Shown: positions 41,067-49,211, numbered from the stretch's first letter. The stretch is 64,000 nt of DNA from Oscillospiraceae bacterium (GCA_900752435.1 CAADVD010000030.1:30212-94211); one strand, 5' to 3'. A program made the numbers and translations. Notes: generated by a model not told the origin, from the sequence alone.

Positions 41067-41687
41067 TTAATCCACCACGCTGGCGACAATCAGCTTGTCG
41101 GAGGGCTGGAGCACAATTTTTTGTCCTTTAAAAAGTTCAAAGGATAAGTCCTCACGCACCACGCCAAACAGCGACTGCGTGTCGTCAAAGTCGAGGTCGG
41201 ACGCCTTTGCGCCCACCAGATTGCGCGGCACATCCACGGTGGTAAACGACAGCGTGTGACAGCCAAAATGCACATTTCGCGGCTGATGCGGTTCGGTGAG
41301 TGCGGCTTTGACGGACGCCACGGTCAGATTGGTCGGGCAGACGGTGTGCAGGCCGAAATGGGAGTATACATCTTCGCGTTGGGGGTCGTAGATGCGCGTG
41401 ATGACGGTGGGAATATGAAACAGTTCGCGTGCCACCTGCGATACCATGATGTTGACGTTATCATCCCGGCTCATGGCGGCGACGGCATCACAGTTTTCGA
41501 TGCCGGCACGGCGCAGGACGTCGAGGTCGATTGGCACACCGGCAGTGGTGAAGCCGGTATAATCGTCGTCGAGCAGGGCTAGGTTTTCTTCGTCCTTTTC
41601 CACGACGGAGACAGCGTGGTCTTCCCGAGACAGGGTACTGGCCAATTTTGCGCCGACTTTTCCACAGCCCACGATTAAAATGTTCAT
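41067..41687 (-). CDS. TrkA/KtrA-type NAD-binding potassium regulator, first copy
   Basis: 206 residues with the same RCK-N (GCGKVGAKLA, about 7-16) and RCK-C layout as its neighbour, but only moderately similar, so they form a pair of distinct regulators rather than a fresh duplication. It is the first gene of the leftward operon. Two-gene TrkA pairs beside a TrkH channel are common in clostridia; here the channel gene is not adjacent. A heptamer tandem repeat lies upstream and may overlap its -35 region. Confidence 0.88.
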   Translation of the reverse strand: MNILIVGCGKVGAKLASTLSREDHAVSVVEKDEENLALLDDDYTGFTTAGVPIDLDVLRRAGIENCDAVAAMSRDDNVNIMVSQVARELFHIPTVITRIYDPQREDVYSHFGLHTVCPTNLTVASVKAALTEPHQPRNVHFGCHTLSFTTVDVPRNLVGAKASDLDFDDTQSLFGVVREDLSFELFKGQKIVLQPSDKLIVASVVD

Positions 41688-41757
41688 AGAATCTTCCTTT
41701 GATTGTAATTCAAATTGAAAATGCGGTAGACGCTATTATTATGGCACAGATAGGAGA

Positions 41758-41790
41758 AAATTGCAAATTGTAAATTGCAAATTGCAAATT
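41758..41790. repeat. Heptanucleotide tandem repeat (AAATTGC)n
   Basis: Nearly five units of AAATTGC with one C to T change, 70 bp upstream of the leftward trkA-type operon and 10 bp beyond the stop of the XRE gene. On the minus strand the last unit supplies TTGCAA, which lies 18 bp from an ATAATA and might be used as -35. A change in unit number could therefore alter expression. Not CRISPR: no spacers. Confidence 0.8.
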
Positions 41791-41800
41791 AGGGGTGCGT

Positions 41801-42061
41801 TTAATTTTGAAAATGGCTGTAGAAGTCTTGGAGCAATTCTGCGGGACTGATGTTTAGGGCTTGGCAGAAGCAGGCGAATTCATAGTCGGTTACGATGCGC
41901 TGGTTGTGTTCGATTTTGCTGATCATCTGTTGGTCTAGGTTGACGTTCAGGACTTGCATTTTGGCCGCCAGTTGACTTTGGGATAAGCCTTTTTTGATAC
42001 GCGCCAGCTTTAGTTGTTGGGAAATGATGTTTTTGTTTTCATAAAATAATAGTTTCTTCAT
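41801..42061 (-). CDS. XRE-family helix-turn-helix regulator
   Basis: 86 residues, essentially one cI-type DNA-binding domain (about 15-75; GLSQSQLAAKMQ, then MISKIEHNQR). No sensory domain. It diverges from the region before the SpoIVFA-like gene and could regulate itself and the neighbouring DNA. Its start has no strong AGGAGG. The likely target is not known; small XRE proteins of this type are often remnants of mobile elements. Confidence 0.8.
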   Translation of the reverse strand: MKKLLFYENKNIISQQLKLARIKKGLSQSQLAAKMQVLNVNLDQQMISKIEHNQRIVTDYEFACFCQALNISPAELLQDFYSHFQN

Positions 42062-42095
42062 GGTTGCACGCTCACGTTAATATCATGTATTTTAC

Positions 42096-42125
42096 TTGAC
42101 TTTAACATGATTATTCGCGTATAAT
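42096..42125 (+). promoter_or_regulatory. Promoter-like sequence reading into the 42130-42415 region
   Basis: TTGACT (42096-42101), 18 bp, TATAAT (42120-42125). It reads rightward into 290 bp that hold only broken protein-like fragments in shifting frames (about 42185-42330), perhaps a decayed gene, before the SpoIVFA-like gene. Confidence 0.5.
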
Positions 42126-42372
42126 ACGTTACATAAACGTATTTGTAAAGGTGGCTTTCTGCAACTTAAGGATGAGATACTGAAAAAATCTTAGAAGATG
42201 AAGCGCAAAACATGGCATTTTGGTTAGAGCGAATTTAAAATTTGTTGTATGAGAGAGAACTTAGATGTAATTTTGCGGTAAGTAAAAATAGAAAAATGAA
42301 TACAAAGTTGTTGCTCATTTTCCTTATACGATACAAGCATAAGAAAGGAAAGACTATTTTGTCCAGCGAACG

Positions 42373-42380
42373 CATACAAT
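42373..42380 (+). promoter_or_regulatory. CATACAAT, candidate sigma-E -10 element
   Basis: Full match to the sigma-E -10 consensus, 35 bp before the start at 42416. A possible -35 (ACTATTT, 42353-42359) is weak and sits 13 bp away. It fits a mother-cell sporulation promoter for a SpoIVFA/FB-like pair. Confidence 0.4.
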
Positions 42381-42415
42381 GCAGAGAGAAAGAGATGGAC
42401 AGGGAGGCAGTTCGC

Positions 42416-42832
42416 ATGATTAACCGAAATGGGGAAGTGTTTGAGAATGAGGAAAAGTTGGAGCCTGTGCCGGAGTTGCCGTTGGAAACGAGTGCGCCGT
42501 ATGCGGCCAATCCGCTGCCGCCGGTGGAGGAGCAGTCCGGACGGGGAGCGGGATTTTTGCTGTTTCAGGTGGTGCTGTCTGGATTGATTGTGGTGGTGTT
42601 TTTGCTGTTAAACACATTTCAGCCGGCAATTTATCGCAGCATTACGCAGTATTTGAAAACGGAGTTTGCGGTTTCGGTGGATTTCAAACAGGATGGGGAG
42701 CAGGCGGCACAGGTGCTCAAACAGGTGTTTGGCAATGTGCAGGAGGAAAAGGCTGTATCGGAGGAAACGGTTTCGGCGGCAGAGTCGGTGGTGGAAGGAA
42801 CTTCTTCCGTGCCGGAAACAGCGGCGCCGTGA
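42416..42832 (+). CDS. Single-pass membrane protein paired with a site-2 protease (SpoIVFA-like position)
   Basis: 138 residues: a cytoplasmic acidic/proline-rich N-terminus (1-45), one membrane segment (about 46-66) and an outer part with TEFAVSVDFKQDGEQAAQVL and a low-complexity tail. No M23 domain is visible, so homology to SpoIVFA is not shown. Position and topology match a SpoIVFA-type partner. The start at 42416 follows AGGGAGG by 8 nt. The protease gene begins inside its stop codon (GTGA). Confidence 0.6.
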   Translation: MINRNGEVFENEEKLEPVPELPLETSAPYAANPLPPVEEQSGRGAGFLLFQVVLSGLIVVVFLLLNTFQPAIYRSITQYLKTEFAVSVDFKQDGEQAAQVLKQVFGNVQEEKAVSEETVSAAESVVEGTSSVPETAAP

Positions 42833-43428
42833 TCTGTTTTACGGTACGCGGCGTGCGTGTGGAAATTCACTTTCTATTTGTGGCGGTGCTCACGCTGTGC
42901 ATGCTGTTGGATGAAACGCAGATTGCGGTCATGGGTTTGCTGGCCAGCCTGATGCACGAAGCTGGACATGTGGCGGCGCTGGGGCTGACCGGATGCAAGC
43001 CCAGACGGCTGGCGTTTGAAATCAGCGGCATTGCACTGGAACAGGGCGCACGGGCAATGACGGTACGGCAGGAGCTTGTGGTATTGCTGGCAGGAAGTGC
43101 GGTAAATCTGGTGTTCTTCGGCGCGGCCGCATGGCTTTCTGGTTCACCGGAACGGGCAGGGACGTTTGCGGCGGTGCATTTGGTGCTGGGAATTGTGAAT
43201 TTGCTTCCGGTTTCCGCATTGGATGGCGGAAAGATATTGCGCTTGTTGTTGGAGCAGGTTGTGCCGCTGCGCGCGGCGGAACGGATTTGCTTTGTTATAC
43301 AAATAGTATTACTTTGTTCTGTTATAACTATTTGTGCTCTATCGCTTTGGGGCGGGGTTGTGAATGTGAGCTTGTTTGTTTTTGTGTTTTATTTGTTTTC
43401 CATGGTTTTGCTTTCGCAGGAAAATTAA
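42829..43428 (+). CDS. Site-2 (M50) intramembrane metalloprotease, SpoIVFB-like
   Basis: 199-residue polytopic protein with the zinc motif HEAGH in SLMHEAGHVAALGL (about residues 43-47) and the second M50 motif NLLPVSALDGGKIL (about 124-137), each inside hydrophobic stretches. The length and the lack of PDZ or CBS domains match short M50 proteases such as SpoIVFB, which cuts pro-sigma-K during sporulation. It starts with GTG overlapping the preceding gene by 4 bp. Its substrate here is inferred only. Confidence 0.82.
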   Translation: MICFTVRGVRVEIHFLFVAVLTLCMLLDETQIAVMGLLASLMHEAGHVAALGLTGCKPRRLAFEISGIALEQGARAMTVRQELVVLLAGSAVNLVFFGAAAWLSGSPERAGTFAAVHLVLGIVNLLPVSALDGGKILRLLLEQVVPLRAAERICFVIQIVLLCSVITICALSLWGGVVNVSLFVFVFYLFSMVLLSQEN

Positions 43429-43510
43429 AAATTGTGCAATAGTGCTATATAAGCTGCAAAAATTTCTACAAGGAAAACATGTAATTTACAAATCGATTCC
43501 AATTTTTTCA

Positions 43511-43539
43511 TTGAAAGTTATGGTGAACTATGATATAAT
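43511..43539 (+). promoter_or_regulatory. Promoter of the EF-G-like gene
   Basis: TTGAAA (43511-43516), 17 bp, TATAAT (43534-43539). A second candidate (TTGACA 43592-43597, 19 bp, TATTCT 43617-43622) lies closer to the gene. Confidence 0.55.
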
Positions 43540-43712
43540 AATGTGCAAAGATTTGAAAAAAATATTAATTTTGCACAATTAGAAAGCTTGCTTGACAACA
43601 AGTCGGTGAAAAATCGTATTCTTTTTCAAATACAATGGTGGATTGTCAACGTGGAAATCGTCCCACCCATACAACACAGCATCAATTTTCCCGAAAAAGG
43701 AGAGACAAAGCA

Positions 43713-45779
43713 ATGAAACAATACAACGCGAACAACATTAAAAATATCGCCGTCATCGGCCATGGAGGCTCCGGCAAAACCTCGTTGGTGGAAGCACTGC
43801 TGTACAACACGGGCGCTACCGACCGGCTCGGAAAAATCGCGGAGGGCAACACGGTCTGCGATTACGATGCGGAGGAAATAAAGCGCAAATCGTCCATCAA
43901 TTTGGCCATTGCGCCGTTTGAATACCGCGACTGTAAATTCAATCTGTTGGACACGCCGGGATTGTTTGATTTTGAGGCGGGGCTTTGCGAGGGCATTCGT
44001 GCGGCGGAAAGCGTGGTGCTGGCGGTATCCGGCAAGTCCGGTGTGACCGTGGGCGCGAAAAAGGCATTGAAAAAGGCCAAGAAACAAGGCAAGGCCAGCA
44101 TGATTTTTGTGGGCAAGCTTGACCGCGAGAGCGCGGATTTCTATAAGGTACTGGAACAGCTCAAGGCGGCGTTTGGACCGTCGGTGTGTCCGATTGTGGT
44201 GCCGTTTGTCAAGGACCGCGTGATTGAATGCTACATCAACTTGCTGGATATGAAAGCGTACAAATATGTGGACGGCAAACCGACGGAAGTGGAAGTGCCG
44301 CCGTCCGAGCACCGCATTGAAGGGTTGTTGACGGCCATCAGCGAAGCGGTGGCGGAAACGGATGAGGAGTTGTTTGAAAAATACTTCTCCGGTGAGAAAT
44401 TTACCAACGATGAGCTGGTGAGAGGCATTCACAAGGGCGTTAAGTCCGGTGATATTACGCCGGTGTACTGCGGTTCGGCGTATACCATGGAAGGTATGGA
44501 CATGTTCTTAAACGGCATGAACATCCTTTTGCCGACAGCGAAGGAATCCGCGATTGAGACTGGACAGGATGAAAACGGCGAAGATGTGGCGGTAATTTGT
44601 GAAGAAACAAAGCCGCTGGTGGCCACGGTGTTTAAGACGGTGGCTGACCCGTTTGTCGGGAAGCTGTCGTACATCAAAGTGATTTCCGGCGCGCTGACCT
44701 CGGATGCGCAGGTGGTCAACATGCGTACCGGCGAACCGGAAAAAATCGGCAAGCTGGTGACACTGCGCGGGAAAAAGCAGGAGGATACCAAGTGCATTCC
44801 GGCAGGCGACATTGGTGCGGTGTCCAAGATGAGCGCGAAAACGGGCGATACGCTTTGCGCCGGTACGAAGGTGACGCTGGCGACTGCGGAGTTCCCAAAG
44901 GCTTGTTATTCGATGGTGCTTCGGCCGCTCAACAAGGGCGATGAAAGCAAAATTTCCAGCGGTATGCACCGTCTGGTGGAAGAGGATTTGACGATTCGCT
45001 ACGAGCACGATTATGAAACGCACCAGCAGATTATCAGCGGTTTGGGCGAACAGCATTTGGATGTTGCGGTGGCGAAGCTGAAAACCAAATTCGGCGTGGA
45101 TGTGAAGCTGGAACCGCCGGTGGTGGCGTACCGCGAAACCATTCGCAAAAAGGTCAAGGTGCAGGGCAAGCACAAGAAACAGTCCGGCGGACATGGACAG
45201 TTCGGCGATGTTTGGATTGAGTTTGAGCCGTGCGACAGCGATGATTTGGTGTTTGAGGAGAAGGTGTTCGGCGGTTCCGTGCCGAAGAATTTCTTCCCCG
45301 CAGTGGAAAAGGGTCTGCGCGACTGCATTCACAAAGGGGTTGTGGCCGGTTATCCTGTGGTTGGTTTGAAAGCAACGCTGGTGGATGGATCGTACCATCC
45401 GGTGGACTCCTCGGAAATGTCGTTTAAGATGGCGGCTTCGCTGGCCTACCGCGCTGGTTTGCCGCAGGCTTCACCGATTCTGCTTGAACCCATCGGCAGC
45501 TTGAAAGTGCTGGTGCCGGATGCCAATACCGGCGATATGATGGGCGAGCTGAACAAGCGCCGCGGACGTGTGATGGGCATGAGTCCAGATGAGGATGGCA
45601 CAACGCTCATTGAAGCAGAGGTGCCGATGAGCGAGATGCAGGACTTTACTACGCTGGTGCGGCAGATGACGCAGGGCAGCGGTTCGTTTGAGCTGACGTT
45701 TGCACGGTATGAGCAATTGCCGAGCAATTTGGAGGCTAAGGTGATTGAGGAAGCTAAGAAGCTGGGATTGACGGAATAG
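43713..45779 (+). CDS. Elongation factor G-like GTPase (EF-G paralogue)
   Basis: 688 residues with the five-domain EF-G layout. The GTPase domain has P-loop GHGGSGKTSLVEAL (about 13-26), LDTPGLFDFEAG for G3 and a G4 region FVGKLDRESADFY where the canonical NKxD reads GKLD. It is shorter than housekeeping EF-G (about 690-700) and is not within a str operon with rpsL/rpsG/tuf, so it is probably an EF-G2-like paralogue. These may act in stress, recycling or with a modified ribosome; the role here is unknown. AAAGGAGAG precedes the ATG. Confidence 0.88.
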   Translation: MKQYNANNIKNIAVIGHGGSGKTSLVEALLYNTGATDRLGKIAEGNTVCDYDAEEIKRKSSINLAIAPFEYRDCKFNLLDTPGLFDFEAGLCEGIRAAESVVLAVSGKSGVTVGAKKALKKAKKQGKASMIFVGKLDRESADFYKVLEQLKAAFGPSVCPIVVPFVKDRVIECYINLLDMKAYKYVDGKPTEVEVPPSEHRIEGLLTAISEAVAETDEELFEKYFSGEKFTNDELVRGIHKGVKSGDITPVYCGSAYTMEGMDMFLNGMNILLPTAKESAIETGQDENGEDVAVICEETKPLVATVFKTVADPFVGKLSYIKVISGALTSDAQVVNMRTGEPEKIGKLVTLRGKKQEDTKCIPAGDIGAVSKMSAKTGDTLCAGTKVTLATAEFPKACYSMVLRPLNKGDESKISSGMHRLVEEDLTIRYEHDYETHQQIISGLGEQHLDVAVAKLKTKFGVDVKLEPPVVAYRETIRKKVKVQGKHKKQSGGHGQFGDVWIEFEPCDSDDLVFEEKVFGGSVPKNFFPAVEKGLRDCIHKGVVAGYPVVGLKATLVDGSYHPVDSSEMSFKMAASLAYRAGLPQASPILLEPIGSLKVLVPDANTGDMMGELNKRRGRVMGMSPDEDGTTLIEAEVPMSEMQDFTTLVRQMTQGSGSFELTFARYEQLPSNLEAKVIEEAKKLGLTE

Positions 45780-45820
45780 AGGAAAGCGTCAATCAAGGTG
45801 CAATAGAATTATAAAATGCA

Positions 45821-45865
45821 AAAAACAAGAACTGCGCACGAATTCGTGCGCAGTTCCTGTTTTTG
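45821..45865. terminator. Bidirectional terminator between the EF-G-like gene and bioY
   Basis: GAACTGCGCACG (45829-45840) pairs with CGTGCGCAGTTC (45845-45856) around AATT, flanked by A-run left and T-run right, so it works on both strands. Confidence 0.88.
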
Positions 45866-45885
45866 CGTAAGTATGAAATTAGTGA

Positions 45886-46452
45886 TTAGGAACACAATCC
45901 TGCCCGTGTCAGTTGTTTCCGAATCTGCGGTCCGATGAGCATGGCCAGAACCATTTTAATCAGATCGCCCGGAATAAAGGGGATGACACCTGCCCAGAGA
46001 GCGGCGACAAAGTCCATATGAGCCTGATAGGCCAGCCAAATGGTGCCGAAAGCGTAACAAATAACGGTTCCTGCGATCATGCCCAGGAGGCAGATTGGCT
46101 TTTTGTCCGCGTACCGGTCAATGAGAATCCCTGCCAAGATTGCCATGGGAATAAATCCGATTAGATAGCCTCCGGTAGGACCAAACAGTTTTCCTGGACC
46201 GCCGGTAAAGCCAGAAAAGACGGGAAGACCGACCAAGCCGATGAGCAGGTAAACAAGATAGCTGACGGTTCCTTTTTTCATGCCCAGTATGTAGAGGGAA
46301 AAATAGATCACCAGATTCGTCAGTGAGATGGGCACAGGGCCGATTGGGATGGACAAAGGAGCCAGCACGCAGGTGGCGGCTGTCATGACGCCGATGATGG
46401 CGATTTGTCTGATGCTTAAAGCGGATTTCTTTTTTTCTGTTGTTGTATTCAT
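45886..46452 (-). CDS. bioY: Biotin transporter BioY (ECF S component)
   Basis: 188-residue membrane protein with about six hydrophobic segments and the BioY pattern FSGFTGGPGKLFGPTGGYLIGF, where biotin binds. With a shared EcfA/A'/T energising module (not in window) it imports biotin. It is encoded 3 bp after bioB, so the pair covers uptake and the last synthetic step, under one biotin-responsive operator. Confidence 0.93.
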   Translation of the reverse strand: MNTTTEKKKSALSIRQIAIIGVMTAATCVLAPLSIPIGPVPISLTNLVIYFSLYILGMKKGTVSYLVYLLIGLVGLPVFSGFTGGPGKLFGPTGGYLIGFIPMAILAGILIDRYADKKPICLLGMIAGTVICYAFGTIWLAYQAHMDFVAALWAGVIPFIPGDLIKMVLAMLIGPQIRKQLTRAGLCS

Positions 46453-46455
46453 GGC

Positions 46456-47439
46456 TTATGCCTCCTGTAAAGTTGTTTTCCTGTGTGATTTCAGGTCAAA
46501 TCCCATGTCGCTCAGCATTTTCATATCCTGAGCGGTGTTGTTGCCCACTGTGGTGAGCATATCTCCAGTGATGGTGGCGTTTACACCGGAACGAAAAAGC
46601 CTGCGTCCGCCGTCCTTGAAGTAGGATCGGCCTGCGGCCATCCGAATGTAGGCCTCTGGGTTGATATAGCGGAACATGGCTACGGTGCGCACAATCTCAT
46701 CCTCGGTCAGCAACGGCTGTGTTTCAAGAGGGGTGCCTTTGATGGGCATCAGAGCATTGATGGGGATGGAGTCTACCTTCAGCTCTGCCAGAGAGACGGC
46801 CATATCCAGCCGGTCTTCCCATGTTTCCCCCATGCCGATGATGCCGCCGGAACAGACGGTGAGTCCTGCTTTCTGAGCCAGCTGGATTTCCCGAATTTTA
46901 TCCTCGTATGTGTGGGTGGTACAGATGTTGGGAAAATTTCGACGGGATGTTTCAATGTTGCAGTGGTACATTTCTACGCCTGCGTCTTTCAGTCGGAGAA
47001 AGGCTTCGTAGGTCAGCAGTCCGTGGGATGCGCATAGGTGAATCTGGCAGTTTTCCCGAAGCTTTCGGTAGGTGTCAACCAGCTGATCCAGATCCGCTCC
47101 CTCCACGGTGCGTCCAGCGGTGACGATGGAGTAAGCGTGGACTCCGGCGGCCTCTCGTTCTTTGCAGTCCTTCAGTATGGAATCCGCATCCAGCATAGCG
47201 TGTTTCTCACAGCCAGTGTGGTTGTGGGAGGACTGGGCACAAAATTTACAGTTCTCACTGCATCTGCCTGCACGCCCGTTGATAATGGTACATAAATCGA
47301 CATGGTTTTTGTGAAAGGCCTCCCGGATGGCATCGGCACCTTGAGCAAGCTCTTCCAGATCGGCATGTTCAAAGGCTGTCAGATCATCTTCTCGGGTGAG
47401 ACGGCGGCCGTGAATAATTTCTTCCGCTAATTTTCTCAT
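46456..47439 (-). CDS. bioB: Biotin synthase
   Basis: 327-residue radical SAM enzyme inserting sulfur into dethiobiotin. The SAM cluster motif is CSENCKFC (about residues 57-64), then TAGRT, HLCASHGLL, YHCNIETSRRNFP and CSGGIIGMGET, all BioB blocks including the Arg/Cys residues of the [2Fe-2S] site. AGGAGG precedes the ATG. No bioA, bioD or bioF nearby, so the cell may rely on imported precursors or biotin. Expression is under the palindrome at 47500. Confidence 0.95.
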   Translation of the reverse strand: MRKLAEEIIHGRRLTREDDLTAFEHADLEELAQGADAIREAFHKNHVDLCTIINGRAGRCSENCKFCAQSSHNHTGCEKHAMLDADSILKDCKEREAAGVHAYSIVTAGRTVEGADLDQLVDTYRKLRENCQIHLCASHGLLTYEAFLRLKDAGVEMYHCNIETSRRNFPNICTTHTYEDKIREIQLAQKAGLTVCSGGIIGMGETWEDRLDMAVSLAELKVDSIPINALMPIKGTPLETQPLLTEDEIVRTVAMFRYINPEAYIRMAAGRSYFKDGGRRLFRSGVNATITGDMLTTVGNNTAQDMKMLSDMGFDLKSHRKTTLQEA

Positions 47440-47477
47440 GATTTTCCTCCTGTTATCATAAATCTTTGCCTATGTAG

Positions 47478-47505
47478 ATTATACTAGAAAAAAAGAAAAT
47501 GTCAA
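47478..47505 (-). promoter_or_regulatory. Promoter of bioB-bioY
   Basis: Minus strand TTGACA (47505-47500), 16 bp, TATAAT (47483-47478). The -35 is one arm of the BirA-type palindrome. Confidence 0.78.
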
Positions 47506-47529
47506 CCTGTAAATATAAAAAGGTTGACA
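47500..47529. promoter_or_regulatory. BirA-type biotin operator
   Basis: TGTCAACC, 14 bp of AT-rich DNA, GGTTGACA. It is very close to the biotin repressor site known in Bacillus (TGTTAACC with GGTTAACA). It covers the bioB -35; repression by biotin-loaded BirA is expected. The birA gene is not in the window. Confidence 0.8.
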
Positions 47530-47586
47530 ATATAGGCACTTGGAATTTAAAGGGATTGTGCAAAACGATTTAGTCGGTTTTTCTGA

Positions 47587-47614
47587 GACATCCGCAGGCG
47601 GATGTCGTATTTTT
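47587..47614 (+). terminator. Hairpin with T-tail between bioB and the small protein gene
   Basis: GACATCCG-CAGG-CGGATGTC, then GTATTTTT. No gene precedes it on this strand; it could end a short transcript starting at the right arm of the BirA palindrome (TTGACA 47524-47529, weak TTTAAA 16 bp on). Confidence 0.55.
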
Positions 47615-47710
47615 AGACAAACCCATGCGATTGTCTATGTTCGTTTGGCGGCTTTCCCGTTATGATAAGAATACAACAAACCAATTTACAACGGAAAGAG
47701 GGAAAAGCCA

Positions 47711-47968
47711 ATGACGCTGGAACAGAAAATTAAAAAAGCGACCTTTGAGGTGGCACTCAAACGATCGCTTCATTTGGCAAAAAAGAAGCCGCAGCGCGCG
47801 GCGCGCAATCTGGTGGAAATGGCTTCGAGTATGACGAAAATCACCTTTTCCGGCGAACAGGAAGCAAAAATTCACGAAACACTGACTTCACTCATCGAAT
47901 CGGCTGATGAAGAAGCCATTCTCCGTTATTTGGAGCGCCTGTTTCAGCTGACCGATGAGGCGTTTTAA
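47711..47968 (+). CDS. Small helical protein, unknown function
   Basis: 85 residues, basic N-terminal half (KKATFEVALKRSLHLAKKKPQRAARNL) and acidic C-terminal half, all helical. Family not recognised. GGAAAGAGGGAAAAG lies before the ATG. Its stop overlaps the stop of the convergent TetR gene, and it may be a regulated neighbour of that gene. Similar small proteins sit beside TetR-family regulators in clostridia, but no role can be given. Confidence 0.6.
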   Translation: MTLEQKIKKATFEVALKRSLHLAKKKPQRAARNLVEMASSMTKITFSGEQEAKIHETLTSLIESADEEAILRYLERLFQLTDEAF

Positions 47969-48537
47969 TCGGCGGACTGCGTTTCGGTGTATTTCTGAAA
48001 AGCGACTTTTTCGCTGTTGCTGACCAGACTCTTCATCAGCAGGACAATGTTTTCCGGCGGTTCTTTCATGCTGTTTTGCACCCAAGAAAGCACGACGCCT
48101 GAAATGCCGAACGAGAAAAAGTCCGCGTAAAACGTCTTTTGGCGTTCGGTCAAACGATGATGTTCATCGAGCTTCTGAATGGCTTCATAGAACAAGGTAT
48201 GTGTGAGCTTATACAGATAATCGGTAAAATTGTCACGCTGGTCTTTGATGGTGTTGCAGTAGAATACCTTTTCGCCTTTCATGGTTTGCAGCAGCAACAG
48301 AAGCTGGTCGTTCCAGTTGTCCAACGAGATGTTTTCGACCACTTGGGAAAAGGCTTCGGTGTAGTAAATCCAGTTGAGCAGCTCGAATTTATCTTGAAAG
48401 TGATAGTAGAAGGTTTGGCGGTTCAAGCCGCAGGCTTCGGTAATGTCGGCGATGGAGATTTTATGGAACGGCTTGGTGCGGCAAAGCTGCTTGAGCGCGC
48501 CGGCAATCGCCTGTTTGGTAATCAGCGAATCGGACAT
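47965..48537 (-). CDS. TetR-family transcriptional regulator (DhaS-like C-terminal domain)
   Basis: 190 residues. The N-terminal TetR helix-turn-helix is clear (about 8-55; ISIADITEACGLNRQTFYYHF, cited in part). The C-terminal helical domain with MKGEKVFYCNTIKDQ and a final SWVQNSMKEPPENIV resembles the DhaS/TetR_C group, which includes a regulator of dihydroxyacetone kinase. No dha genes nearby. The start at 48537 follows GGAGACC; convergent overlap of 4 bp with the small-protein gene. Confidence 0.85.
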   Translation of the reverse strand: MSDSLITKQAIAGALKQLCRTKPFHKISIADITEACGLNRQTFYYHFQDKFELLNWIYYTEAFSQVVENISLDNWNDQLLLLLQTMKGEKVFYCNTIKDQRDNFTDYLYKLTHTLFYEAIQKLDEHHRLTERQKTFYADFFSFGISGVVLSWVQNSMKEPPENIVLLMKSLVSNSEKVAFQKYTETQSAD

Positions 48538-48660
48538 AGTGTGACGGTCTCCATTCTTCGGTTTGGTGTTGGGCGGAGGACAATTTGCTTTATCATCATA
48601 CAAAAATTACACGGAAGGTTCAAGTCCTCTTCGTGAATATTCCTTATAACAAAAGAAAGC

Positions 48661-48699
48661 AAAAGCCGAACAGCTTAGTTGACGCTGTTCGGCCTTTTT
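48661..48699 (-). terminator. Terminator of ndk
   Basis: GCCGAACAGC (48665-48674) pairs with GCTGTTCGGC (48684-48693); TTTT follows on both strands. Confidence 0.85.
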
Positions 48700-48711
48700 G
48701 TTGAGAGCGGC

Positions 48712-49182
48712 TTATGCAAAGTACAGCGCCGCCACTTCTTCGCCGAACCAGTTGGCGATTTCCGATTTGGCATTTTCGGTGCTGTCGCTGGCATGAATGA
48801 GATTTTCACAGCTGCGGTTCTCCGCGCCGCATTTTTCATAGGAATCAATGCCGAGGTCACCGCGAATGGTGCCTTTGGCGGCGGCGGCCGGATTGGTTGC
48901 GCCCACGATTTCGCGGATTTGTGCAATCAGATTTTCGTTTTCACCCTTGACAATCATTGGCAGGGTGGGTTGTCCTTCAAAGTAAACCATGAGCTTGCGT
49001 TTGAAGTCTTCCCCGTATTTTTCAATGACATGGGCATAGTGGGTACAGAGAAGCGCTTCATCGACTTTCTTGTAGCCGAGACGTTCGATTTCGATGTTTG
49101 CTTGTTTGAAGTACTGCATAATCGGTTCGACCAGCTCGCGTTTGAGCGCATCCGGCTTGAGCATAATGAAACTGTAGTACAT
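48712..49182 (-). CDS. ndk: Nucleoside diphosphate kinase
   Basis: 156 residues. It transfers the terminal phosphate between nucleoside tri- and diphosphates through a phospho-histidine, here in NLIHASDS near residue 129, preceded by GTIRGDLG. The N-terminus FIMLKPDALKR is typical. It is slightly longer than most NDKs (about 140). Single gene with promoter at 49212 and its own terminator. Confidence 0.93.
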   Translation of the reverse strand: MYYSFIMLKPDALKRELVEPIMQYFKQANIEIERLGYKKVDEALLCTHYAHVIEKYGEDFKRKLMVYFEGQPTLPMIVKGENENLIAQIREIVGATNPAAAAKGTIRGDLGIDSYEKCGAENRSCENLIHASDSTENAKSEIANWFGEEVAALYFA

Positions 49183-49211
49183 CTGTGTGCCTCCTAATTT
49201 GTTGATAATTT

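Noticed and set aside
41758..41790. CRISPR-like repeat array
   Set aside because: Units are 7 bp and contiguous, without spacers.
42242..42415. N-terminal extension of the SpoIVFA-like protein back to 42242
   Set aside because: The best ribosome-binding site (AGGGAGG) serves 42416, and the extension crosses the candidate promoter.
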